Positions 43,611 to 53,248 of a stretch of DNA of 64,000 nt are shown one piece after another (within the stretch, counting starts at the first letter, position 1; every line of letters begins with the position of its first letter). Both the position numbers and the translations under genes were made by a program. The stretch is taken from positions 73,168,346-73,232,345 of the forward strand of contig OY986438.1 of the NCBI GenBank assembly GCA_963920525.1, read 5' to 3'. The notes beneath the pieces are model-generated. The model was not told the origin of the DNA. It searched no databases and saw nothing but the letters and a program-made list of their open reading frames with translations. Source of the DNA: Dichetophora obliterata (lineage: Eukaryota; Arthropoda; Insecta; Diptera; Sciomyzidae).

Positions 43611-43832
43611 GCACTCGAAAAAATTAAAGTTGGGAGCCGGCCACTGGCTCCTTGTTCTTCCTGCATATATATATATATAACCTGCTTCCCACAGGTTGAA
43701 TTGGCGACGTCGCTTCAGCGATGTTATCAGCCTGAGGTGACCGTGAGCTCGTGGATCATATTTCGACTGCATGCGCGTGGCTGTCTGGAATTCTGGTTTG
43801 TCGCAAAATGAGCTAGCCAGCGTGTGTTAACT
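43611..43832 (-). repeat. Partial 3' LTR of element B
   Basis: Next to the PPT the minus strand starts AGTTAACACACGCTGG, the AGTTAAC start of gypsy-type LTRs. A TATA-like run (TTATATATATATATAT) lies at 43663-43678, followed by GAAGAACAAGGAGCC. At about 43611 the sequence passes into the inverted repeat of the DNA transposon, so the rest of the LTR (R/U5) is lost. Confidence 0.65.
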
Positions 43833-43843
43833 GCCCCCCCTTT
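43833..43843 (-). promoter_or_regulatory. Polypurine tract of element B
   Basis: The minus strand reads AAAGGGGGGGC right before AGTTAAC, the expected plus-strand primer of retrotransposon cDNA synthesis. The env stop codon overlaps its start. Confidence 0.75.
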
Positions 43844-45219
43844 AAATATCTGCGTCCCGCAGATTTGACTGCAGGTCCTTTGGGTGGGTGACAGCCTGGT
43901 CCGGGTTTGTGGGTTGGCCGAGAATAGGAAATTTAATGGTTGTAGTTAGCTTCCTCCAAATAGTATAGCAGACAGCAGCAAGGACTGACAACAGGACTGC
44001 ATCAACGATTAGCAAAGAGTGAAAATTCTGCCCACGCTTCTTGTGATGGTGGATATTCTCTATGCTGAGCCCGTGAATGTAGTCCAAATTCAACTTGAGA
44101 CCAATGTTCGTTAGATTGACTAGTGCGGGTGGTAATGCCTGCAGCATACTTGCCGATTTGCTTGTAAATGACTGGTTTCCAACAGAAATAGTTTCGTTGT
44201 TAAACAAGATGACAAATGTTCCGTTGAGGTCTCTGGAATCGCTTTCGCTTTGAACTTTCCCTTGAAAATTCGTCAAGAAAAGTGTAGTTTCGTCAATCAG
44301 CTCGATTATTTTGTTATTGTTCGGCTCGAAGTGACATCTCGCATCTCCGCCTCTTAGTAATTTAGCCAGGCATCCGTCTTTAGGTAGTTTGTCCAAGGAT
44401 TTTGCAGAGCAGATGGATGTGTTGCTTATGGATGGATAATTTTATTTTATGCCAAAGATTTCCTGTTGGTTCATCAAGATTTTTTCGTAGGCTAGGGCAA
44501 CATGTTGCCCATTCAATATAGCTGCTCGTGTTATTAACAGGCGATAACTTTCCGGTTTTACTTTAGGCATTGACAGCACATATAAGAGCATAGTTCCATT
44601 AGAGTAAACTGACGCTGACCCATATTCAACAGCTTCAATAACATTTTGGTATGGTCGAGAGTCTTCCTCTGCGATTAATCGATTAATTTCCTCTCGATCC
44701 AGCAGATTCGTATTTATGGTACCAGTTTTTGCCATTTGACTGGCCCGCACTACCTCCGATATTTGCTCCTTCAGAATCAGTACTTTACTAATACCTTGCA
44801 GCTCAAGATTTCCTTCGCTAATATTTTTGCTGATGGTATTGATGTGTGCCATCATTTCATTTGCCTTCCCAATCGCTTCACGAGTAGATTTGAAGAGATT
44901 TTCATTCACCAGATATTGTTTGTTGTTGTTAGTTATTATCTCATTTTGGCTTCTAAGGATGTTATCCCAGTAGTTCATCAAGGCGCAACCCGGTCTGATT
45001 TAGATGAAATAGCAGCACCGATCTGATTGCCTCATTTTTTACCTCATATCGTGCTGACTCAATTAATTTCATTAAGGCTGTGTTGAAGTAGTCGAGGTCT
45101 ATTATGTGAATAAGGCTGAAGTGCCCGTTTATGATCCAGCCACGTCCATGTTCAATTGTCACCAATGGGGAATTGTAGCTATAGATGTTAAAGCCGGAAA
45201 CGCCGGATACTAAGATCAA
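43842..45219 (-). pseudogene. Envelope gene of element B, broken in three pieces
   Basis: Three minus frames (44962-45219, 44442-44981 and 43842-44396; 85, 179 and 184 residues) together have about the length of a gypsy-type Env. The first holds a LVSGVSGFNIYS-like N-terminus, the last ends with a hydrophobic span (about residues 130-150) followed by Trp/Arg, the expected transmembrane anchor and short tail. The pieces are separated by a frame overlap near 44970 and by a stop and gap at 44397-44441. I see no complete signal peptide upstream. The copy cannot make a full glycoprotein. Confidence 0.75.
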
Positions 45220-45920
45220 TCTATCCTTACAATAATTAAGGAGATTTTTACATTAAATTTTAAATAAAATATATTTCATATTCACAGGTGTCGCGAAGAC
45301 TATTTATTGTTTAAATTTTCTCGATATAGAATTTGTTTCTCATTAGATTTTTACTATTTCCTATATAAAAGATAAAGTTTTTATTCTCGTGAGACCTGTG
45401 AGTTAAATAAATATTTTAGTCATTAAAATAAATAAACCTATTAAAAATAGCATAAGATTTGAAATAACGTAAATTTTTTTGAATTTTTAAATGTAACTAC
45501 TTTTATGTGATTTCGTTTTTCTGATAATTTTTTATTTCTTGTTACGCTTAAAAAAAGTTGGTATTTAGTGCTTATAATTTTCAGAATATATCTGCACTTT
45601 TCTTTTTTGTTATCTAGATGTTTGTGCCTTTTTAATACCCATGTTCCTATATTATTATTTTTTAAGAATTTTTAAGAATATTTTATCTAATTTTTTGTAT
45701 TTTTTGTGTGCTATTTTGCATTGCAAGTTATTCTTTTTTATTTTTCATTGTGCTTTCCTTCTTAAATGAAATTTCATAATATTTTGTGCTTTTAATTAAG
45801 AATAGTTATTCTTGTGCTTTAAACATTTTTATCTAATGATTTGTTTAAATTTATTTGTGATCTAAGACTTATTACTTTTATTTTTTTATTTTTTTTTTAT
45901 TTTTGTGCCACAACTAATTT
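45220..45920 (-). other. AT-rich stretch between env and integrase, no gene
   Basis: This is 700 bp of T-rich DNA (poly-T runs, TTTTTATTTTTTTTTATTTT near 45882) with no convincing ORF. In gypsy the env splice acceptor lies near here. A TTATTTTTGTGCCACAAC segment borders integrase. Confidence 0.6.
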
Positions 45921-46795
45921 CTAGTGAGTCCCCGTAGTTTTTAATTGCGTTTTATGAATTCTCCTGCCTGTGTCAGTTTTTATGGTTACCCTATTATCTT
46001 TTCCTATTTTTTCCTTTTTATAGAGAGCCTTCTGTTTTCCCTTAATTTGCCTGTCCTTCACGTATACAACATCACCTTGTCTAAACTTCCGTTCAATTTT
46101 TCTTTTCGAGTTTAGCCGGAGGTTCCTTGCCTCTTGGTTTTTCCTAATTTGCTCCCTAAATTCTTTGTGAACCCTACCACGAAAATCGTTCAGTTGTTGG
46201 TAGTTAATCCTTTGAGTGCGGTTAAAGAATGTATCGCTAGGTTTCCTTTTCGTTACTGAGTGAACCGTATTGTTATAGCGGTCAACAGTGATGTAAAGCA
46301 GCTCTTTTGGACGAGTTTCTCTAACTTCCTTATGAAGACAACGATATATTTCTATAATAGTTGAATGGAATTTTTCGACCTGGCCATTTACCTCACTCCT
46401 TTGTATTGGAGTTTGATACAGTTCTATACCTAGGCCCCTAATATAGTTTGACACCAATGGACTCATAAACCCTCTCTCGTTGTCTGTGACTGTCATTTTT
46501 GATGTTGTAAAATAGTGCAAAACTTTTGCAAACTTGGACCGCAGTGTAGTTGATGATTTATTTTTTATATGGAACATTTTTGCAAATTTTGAAAATTTGT
46601 CTATGCAGGATAAGAATTTGTGGCCTTGAATCTCAAAAATATCAATATGAACTATTTCAGATGGATAGCTAGGAATCGGTGTGTCCTTAAGTGGTGGTAC
46701 CGGAGGATGTCTGTCATATTTATTAAGTAGACAAACTTCGCATGAGGCCGTGATCCTTTTGATTCGGCTTGCCATCTTGGTAAAGTAGTACTTCT
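45921..46795 (-). pseudogene. Integrase of element B (mostly intact frame)
   Basis: This 284-residue open minus frame contains CEVCLLNKYDRHP (zinc finger end), HIDIFEIQGHKFLSCIDKFSKFAK (first Asp), VTDNERGFMSP (second Asp) and QRSEVNGQVEKFHSTI (Glu). A basic C-terminal part with RKFRQGDVVYVKDR follows. All three catalytic acidic residues are present. The N-terminal HH half lies in the link frame at 46796-47353, so a frameshift separates them. Confidence 0.85.
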
Positions 46796-47353
46796 CTAAG
46801 ATCTGTTCCTTATTCTCTCGCGGATTCCTGTGAGCCCTTTGTGCTCGTTTTCAATAATTCCGCAAATTCTATCCTCATTGCTGACGTCTTCCACAACCCT
46901 TTGCGTTATTCTGATTTTGTAAAGTGAAAAATGTTCTAGGTATATATCTTCAAGTAACTGTATATGGTTTTCTGGAATTTTGATTCCATTGATGACCGAA
47001 ATGTTGAGGCGTTCCTTTAATATTTGGGCTAATACGTCCTTTTCCATTGTTGCTATTGCAACATAATGTCTCATAAAACCAGGATGTGGATTTTCAGTTA
47101 TTATGGTCCCATTTCCTTCACGGATTATTAGTTGGTTTCGGAAAACGTTCAATGGAACTTCTACGTGAGGAATTAGATATGATGCGTCCTGGGTTGCACT
47201 ATGGATGGTTCCTATCTCACTTGCCGTCTCAGTTGTTGAATCATCAACTGCTGCCGCAGCTCTCGAATCGTCACCTCCTTCACTAGCTGTTTCAATTGTC
47301 GAACCGTCATCGGGAACCGGAGAATCCGTTGTATGGTTTATTTGGCACTCCAA
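46796..47353 (-). pseudogene. Link region between RNase H and integrase of element B
   Basis: A 185-residue frame with an acidic Ser/Thr/Glu-rich start (ETASEGGDDSR, TETASEIGTIHS) and a C-terminal half including GIIENEHKGLTGIRERIRNR, which holds the His residues of the integrase finger (H-x-G). It overlaps the RNase H frame by a few codons. Confidence 0.7.
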
Positions 47354-49158
47354 TCTTGATTGTAATCTGTGTAAATCAATTCGTGGTTATACTCCTCGAT
47401 TCTGGCCTTCCATCTCTTCAGCTTTGCGTTGTAGTTCTTACTTCCCAACGCAAACGTGAGCAGTTGATTGTCCGTGAAGATTCTTATCTTCCTTGCTCCA
47501 TATAAATAAGATCTCAAATTGTCCAATGCCCATACTATGGCCAACATTTCCTTCTCGTTGGTCGCATAGTTCTCTTCAGTCTTGCTGAGAGATCTTGATA
47601 TGAAAGCGATGGGTCGGTCCTTGCCATGCTCTCTTTGAGACAGAACTCCTCCAATGGCATAATTCGAAGCATCCGTTGTTAAATTGAATGGTTTTTCGAA
47701 ATCAGGAAATGCAAGGATATCAGATGAAAGTAACAATTTTTTTAAATTGTCAAACGCCTCTAAGGAGTCTGTATCCATTTTAATGCGTATGTTCCTAGAC
47801 TGATTGGCCCTTATTTGCGCATTTTCACCTCTGGTAAGATTTGTTAAAGGTTTTGCAACTTTTGCGTAATCGCGAATGAATTTTCGATAATAAGAAGTCA
47901 TTCCTAAGAAACTTTTTAACTCTTTCAACGTTTTCGGTGGTGAAAGAGCCTCAATTGCCCTCATTTTTGAAGAATCAGGTTTGATCCCATCTGATGTAAT
48001 TACATATCCAAGAAATTCCACTTCGGTCCTCATGAACTTAGTTTTTTCTAAGTTGACACGTAAATTAGATTCAGCCAGCCTTTTAAACACAGTTTCAACA
48101 TTTATTATGTGCTCGTTCATATCCTTACCAAAAACGATTATATCGTCGATGTATACATAGCAAATTTTCCCAATATATTCCTTCAGTATAGCAGGTGCGT
48201 TTTCCAAACCAAACGGAAGTCTTAAGAATTCGTATTTTCCGTTCATAGTCGAGAACGCTGTTTTTGGTATGTCCGCTTCCTTCATTGGAATCTGATGGAA
48301 TCCTGACGTCAAATCAATGGTTGTAAAATACCTTGCATAACCTAGGCTAGCTAACGTGGAATTTATGTCAGGAATTGGATAGGCGTCAGAGACTGTAACC
48401 GCATTCAAACGCTTAAAATCAATGACCATCCTGTATTGTTTTTCTCCGGAAGGCTTAGGTTTCTTTGGAACCACCCATATCGGAGAATTATAAGGGCTTC
48501 TTGAAGGACGAATGATGCCTTCATCGAGTAGTTCGGCAATTTGGCTTTCCACTTCCTTCCTCATGTTAACAGGATAAGGATAAGATTTTGTATGTATGGG
48601 TTCTGAGGTGGTAGTTTTTATTTCAGCTCTAATATCTGTTTTAATATTTGTATTTGCATCGAAAGGCTCAAATAATTTAGAAAATTTGTCAATAAGAGAG
48701 TTGATAGCTGACAATGCTTCCCTGGGGACTCCTGCTAATTCAATGTGATGAATGCTATTAGCTTTCATATTTTTTAGGGGTATTTCAATATTTCCGTATA
48801 TCGTAAGGGTGTGTTTTTTCCTATCTATGACGGCCTCGAGTTGTTTCAAGGTATCATCACCTACAATGCCGTCGAAAGAGTCGAGTCCTGGAAGCACGTA
48901 AAACGTAATCAAGGCATCACTCCCCACGTTTTGGAAAAACTTACCCGAAACTTTTTTGTTAATTTCTATTGGTTCTGCTGCTGTATTAACTGAAAATGAT
49001 GGGTCTACTGGGATTGAACCAGCTGCTAAACTAGTTTTAATAAAATTTTTATTTGCACCAGTATCAATTAAGAAGGTTAGTGGTTCACTGGATCCTATCT
49101 TGCAGGTAAGGTATGGTATACTGGAACAAGGGCGACTACTTAATACTTTTTCTTTCAT
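47338..49158 (-). pseudogene. Protease, RT and RNase H of element B
   Basis: A 606-residue open minus frame. Protease FLIDTGANKNFI lies at about residues 29-40. RT covers about 190-400, with RPSRSPYNSPIWVVPKK, RMVIDFKRLN, FTTIDLTSGFHQIPM and the palm YVYIDDIIVFG. RNase H has FNLTTDASNYAIGGVLSQ, NEKEMLAIVWAL and IFTDNQLL. A short deletion precedes the palm (FGLENAPAIL then KEYIGKICYVYIDD lacks part of the usual FQR...VDDVL). It is otherwise complete. The product would copy the element RNA. Confidence 0.9.
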
Positions 49159-49263
49159 ATAAAAAACGCTGGTGGGCCGTTTGTCATAAAATTTGACTGC
49201 TGGTTCGGGTCATCGGTTTCATCCGCTGTAACTTCTGCTTGCAAGTTGTTTAACCTCGGATGT

Positions 49264-50087
49264 TTAGAATTGCACCGGATGAAGAAGAGGCTCTCTTTTG
49301 AATACATTGTTGTTTGAAGGCCGGTTCATGTAGTTAATCTGCCTTGTCTGAATAGACCTATCGACATCCATTTTTTCGACAGGTTGAGGTGCAAATGGTC
49401 GATTTGCGTGTTGACCGTACCCTCTATAATTTCCCTGAAACCTATTATTATATTGTCTATTCCCCCAATTATTATTAAATCGTGGACGAGGAGGAAGAGG
49501 TGGGCGCTGGTCTCCACGCGTCATTCCGTTTGTGGGAACTACAACCCTATTTGGCGTATTTACGTGGATTATTTTATTTCTTAAGGTCAAGTTTTGCATA
49601 TCTAAGCAGGATGAATATGCTTCGGGCAGTGTTCGGGGTTTTTGTACAATTAGCATTCGGGATAGTTCAGCATCCAGACCTCCGATGAATACGTCTAGGG
49701 CCCTGTTCCTATACGTCTCCGTCAAAACGTCAACAGTTTCCTGCGAATAGTCATCACACCTTATTTTATTCACAATTAGTGAAAGTTGGTGATTCACCGT
49801 GGCATAAAATTCGTCCAATTTCAACTGATTCAGTTGGTGTTCCAGTGTGCGAATGTCCCTTTTGTCAGCGTAATGAAGGGACAAAACCCTTTTTATCTCT
49901 GACCAATGACCATCGAGTTTGTTGTATGAGATTGGAGCCGAATCAGCACTGCCTCGAATTTTCTGCCTAATGTGCTGTAGTATCGAGCGGAACAGTGGCT
50001 TTTCCCTAAAAACCTCATAATCCTTGAGGATTGTTTCCACGCAGTGGGCTCACGAGATGTATTGAGAGGGGTTTCCATCGAACACCT
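49264..50087 (-). pseudogene. Gag of element B, C-terminal part
   Basis: The frame 49264-50040 has 258 residues: a capsid part (DYEVFREKPLFRSILQHIRQKIRGSADSA, LSLHYADKRDIRTLEHQLNQL) and an Arg/Asn/Gly-rich tail (RFNNNWGNRQYNNRFQGNYRGYGQ). Upstream, an in-frame TGA at about 50054 replaces a Trp codon. The frame goes on to 50087, where D interrupts it. The first part of Gag is at 60582-60867. Confidence 0.85.
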
Positions 50088-50976
50088 TGTTCTGACTCAC
50101 AACGAGGTATTCCCCAAAATATTGTCTTTCTACTAGTGGCCAAATGCTGGAAATGAAAGATGATCCACCGCAACAACTAAGCGAGCGATCAACATTCATT
50201 GCATTGCGGCATTTTCAATGCCAAGGCCAGTCAATTAAAATAAAAGTAAGACAATAAAATGAACACTGATCTACCTCAACAGCTGGGCGATCAGTTTTCA
50301 TTTCATTTAAAGACAATAAAATAAAGCCAACAATTTACTTCTGTGCGGCCAGTGTAAACTGCTGACCATGCAAAAACCAGAGGTAAATTAATTTTAATAT
50401 TTTATTGTTGTATTTAACATACACACAGTTTGGCAAAACAAGTATAATTTAAATAAGAATTTAACGTTGGAATATGACCCAATTACACATGTTATACATG
50501 TTTGTATGTTTGTTGGCCCAAGTTGGCATCATTAAATAAGTATGTAAGAATATGTTTTATAATAAGAACTTAATAATGAAGTTAATTTAAGCCAAAGGCG
50601 GAAGATAAACCGCTGATTAATCAATAAGTAGAATTAAGTATGTAATAAGTTTGTAAAAATGAAGAAGAAGAAGCGCGGCCAGATATGTTATAAATATCTA
50701 GTCCCCGCTAAAATAAAGGAGATTGATATGAAAAACCAAAAGACCTGCAGTCGTTTTTACTGAAGAAGGCCGGATTTTTGATACGAAGGACACCCCCACA
50801 AGTAAGTATAAACAAAAACCTCCACGCCTGAATGCACCTAAGGGTGACGGCGACAGAGGTATTTTTTTTTGAGTAGTTGCCAGTGGCGCTCTTAAGCGCC
50901 GGCAAACAACCCGTAGGTAGGACGTCGCTCGGTGACTGTAGGACCAACGCATATCCTCTCAGAGGAGATACAACAA
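50088..50976 (+). repeat. 5' LTR of element D (889 bp)
   Basis: It shares nearly all of its sequence with 59822-60581 but is 129 bp longer: segment about 50755-50882 (TTACTGAAGAAGGCCGG ... GTAGTTGCC) is absent from the 3' LTR. A TATA-like TTATAAATATC at 50687-50697 and AATAAA (50712) lie in the U3/R part. Confidence 0.9.
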
Positions 50977-50979
50977 AAT

Positions 50980-50997
50980 GGCGCAGCCGGTAGGATC
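50980..50997 (+). promoter_or_regulatory. Primer binding site of element D
   Basis: TGGCGCAGCCGGTAGGAT follows the LTR. It matches the PBS of 17.6/297-type elements (tRNA-Ser type, TGGCGCAGTCGGTAGGAT) except for one base. Confidence 0.8.
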
Positions 50998-51313
50998 CTT
51001 CTGTTCGCAAGGACAGCAAGGATTTTAGGATCCTGTTACAGGAACAATAAGGATAATTTTTTTAGCTTTGTAAAAAGAATGGAAATTTTTCGATAGGATA
51101 TTTATAAAAAGAGAAAAAAAATGGATATAAAAAAGTAATAGTTAGGATCCTTGCTGTTATAGGAACAGTAAGGACATTGGTTCTTTTGTAGGGATTCAAA
51201 GAGATCGGTGGGACTTTGTTGTTACAGGAACAACAAGGATATTTTGGAATAAAAATTTTTTTATGGAATTTAAATTTTTGATTGGATCCTTATTGTTACA
51301 GGAACAATAAGGA
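50998..51313. repeat. Five short hairpins (CCTTATTGTT-ACAG-GAACAATAAGG type) in element D leader
   Basis: Units lie at about 50998-51022, 51031-51052, 51149-51173, 51212-51238 and 51288-51312. Each has a stem of 8-10 bp whose arms carry paired (compensating) changes: CTTGCTGTT with AACAGTAAGG, and TTTGTTGTT with AACAACAAGG. Most are preceded by GGATCC. They begin right at the PBS. Confidence 0.8.
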
Positions 51314-52168
51314 TATTTTTTTAAGTTTTTGTAAAAATTTTAAAAGAATGAATTTTTTTTGATGGAACATTTATAAATAAAAAAATATGTGTTTAATGTT
51401 TTAAATAATAATAAAGGATTTATAACGATGAATTATAGAGTTAAACTGTTGGTATATTGAAATTTTTTTTTTTGGGTAAAATTATAGTTTTGGCATAAAA
51501 TTCTGCGGGATTTTTTTTTTCTTTGTGGCAGTAGGACTGACTTGGGTCCTGCTGAAAATATATTATTGATGGCGGATCCATCTTCCACCACCTCTCGGAA
51601 AGAGGATGGTTATAATATTTTATTTTGAATATAAAGGTTTAAGTTTCGTTTGAACCCTTTTTAGGAATTCAATTTTTGGTAAAATTTTTTTTAGATAACA
51701 CATATTGTCAACAACAACTTTTTGGATCCACTAAGTGAAAATCATGAGGACTGTGCTAGTAGAACTTTTAAATACCATCCTGGCAAACCAAACCTGGAAG
51801 CAGATTTTAGAGAAAAAAATGGAGGAGCGAATTTACCGTGGAAGAGTATCAACTGAGAAAAGAATCAGTAAGCAGTGCCAAGGAAGTCCAAAGCGGCATG
51901 AATTTTGAAATTTTTTATAAAATATAGAGAATAAAAAGAAAAATCTTTTAAATATTGTTAAGAATATTTGTATTACAAAAGGTTAATATATGGCAAAAAC
52001 CTTAAATAAATGGGAATTAAACAAAAAAATACAAAAATGTGTTTTGTAAGCTTTAAATTTGTATTTGTTCATGTACCTCATGGCAGGAGGAGAACTTGTA
52101 TTTTTATTGAAAACGATCACACGGAGTATTAGAGTAAATTTGCAGCAAGCAAGGCGAAACGAACAATT
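51314..52168 (+). other. Rest of element D leader, no gene
   Basis: AT-rich 5' leader with a further possible hairpin at 51525-51550 (CAGTAGGAC/GTCCTGCTG). No ORF is supported. The segment at 51766-51800 could encode a short KYHPGKPNLEADF-like peptide that resembles an RNase H-linker, a possible captured fragment. Confidence 0.5.
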
Positions 52169-53248
52169 ATGAATGTAAACGACATAGCGAAAAAGGTGAA
52201 TAATTTAGTGCCCTTGTTTTCGGGTACCGAGTCACCGGCGGAAGTATATAGGTTCATCCAGGGATGTGACCTGGCTGCAAGAGCAGTTCAGAAAGTAGAT
52301 ATACCAATTTTCATTGAGTGCATAAAACTCCGGTTGCACGGGGACGCTTTCGAACTATGTAGAAGCCGAAAATTTTACAAGTTAGAGGATATTTACTTAT
52401 TGATTAAGTCAAATTATCTAAGGACAACTACATACGATTCAATAATTATTGCATTATCTAGAAGTGAACAAGAGCCCGGGGAAAAAATAACTGCGTTTGC
52501 ACGAAGGTTAGGTTCAATAGAAGCCAGAGGTAGAGACTGTATAGGGGAGGACAAATCACTCCTCAAACAATTAAATATATCCGTAGTTACAGCATTTAAA
52601 GTCGGTATATTGGATCCTGAGAGAAGAACAGTATTGTTATCATTGTCAGGGAATGACCTATCAGAGTTGGTAAAAAAAGCTTCAGATTTAGAATATATGT
52701 TGAAGGACAAAAGCAGGAATGGATCAGAACGACATTCACCGCGTCAAACTTACACGATACAAGAAAGTGACGAAGAACAGAGATGGAATAGAAGAAGAAT
52801 TCAGGGTTTAAGGATGAGAGATTTAACGCCAGTAGATAGGTTCGAAGACGAAAGGCAAGACCGATATAAAATGAACATCAAGTGTTCTTTCTGCAACAGA
52901 CAAGGACACACAAGGGATGAGTGTCTTACGAGGAAAAATTCTCCGTATTGCGAAACATGTCAGAAGTATGGGCATGAAAATTGTTGGATGAGTGCACCCT
53001 CATTCGCACCAAGGGGACAGCAGAAATATTTTAGACAATTTCCTAGTATACAGCAGGAAAACAGGAACATATTTAACGATCAACTGAGTTTTAGGGCAAA
53101 TAGTTTTGGTAATAAACTGCAAGTGAGACAGCAACAGGTACGCTGTAGGTGGTGTGACAAGGTGGGTCATATGCAGGATGAGTGTTATAGGAGGAACAAC
53201 TGGGAAAATCGGCATGGAAACTTTCAGGGGCCCAGCCAAGGCCAATGA
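52169..53248 (+). CDS. Gag of element D, intact
   Basis: ATG at 52169 opens 359 codons. The capsid region covers residues 1-180 (LVPLFSGTESPAEVYRFIQGCD, SEQEPGEKITAFARRLGSIEAR). Three Cys/His knuckles follow: CSFCNRQGHTRDEC (residue about 233), CETCQKYGHENC and CRWCDKVGHMQDEC (about 327). It would package the RNA and form particles. It overlaps the pol frame by four bases (ATGA at 53246-53249), so a frameshift or restart is implied. Confidence 0.92.
   Translation: MNVNDIAKKVNNLVPLFSGTESPAEVYRFIQGCDLAARAVQKVDIPIFIECIKLRLHGDAFELCRSRKFYKLEDIYLLIKSNYLRTTTYDSIIIALSRSEQEPGEKITAFARRLGSIEARGRDCIGEDKSLLKQLNISVVTAFKVGILDPERRTVLLSLSGNDLSELVKKASDLEYMLKDKSRNGSERHSPRQTYTIQESDEEQRWNRRRIQGLRMRDLTPVDRFEDERQDRYKMNIKCSFCNRQGHTRDECLTRKNSPYCETCQKYGHENCWMSAPSFAPRGQQKYFRQFPSIQQENRNIFNDQLSFRANSFGNKLQVRQQQVRCRWCDKVGHMQDECYRRNNWENRHGNFQGPSQGQ

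Noticed and set aside
47205..47505. Plus-strand frames around 47.2-47.5 kb
   Set aside because: They are antisense to the element B link and RNase H frames and have no domain.
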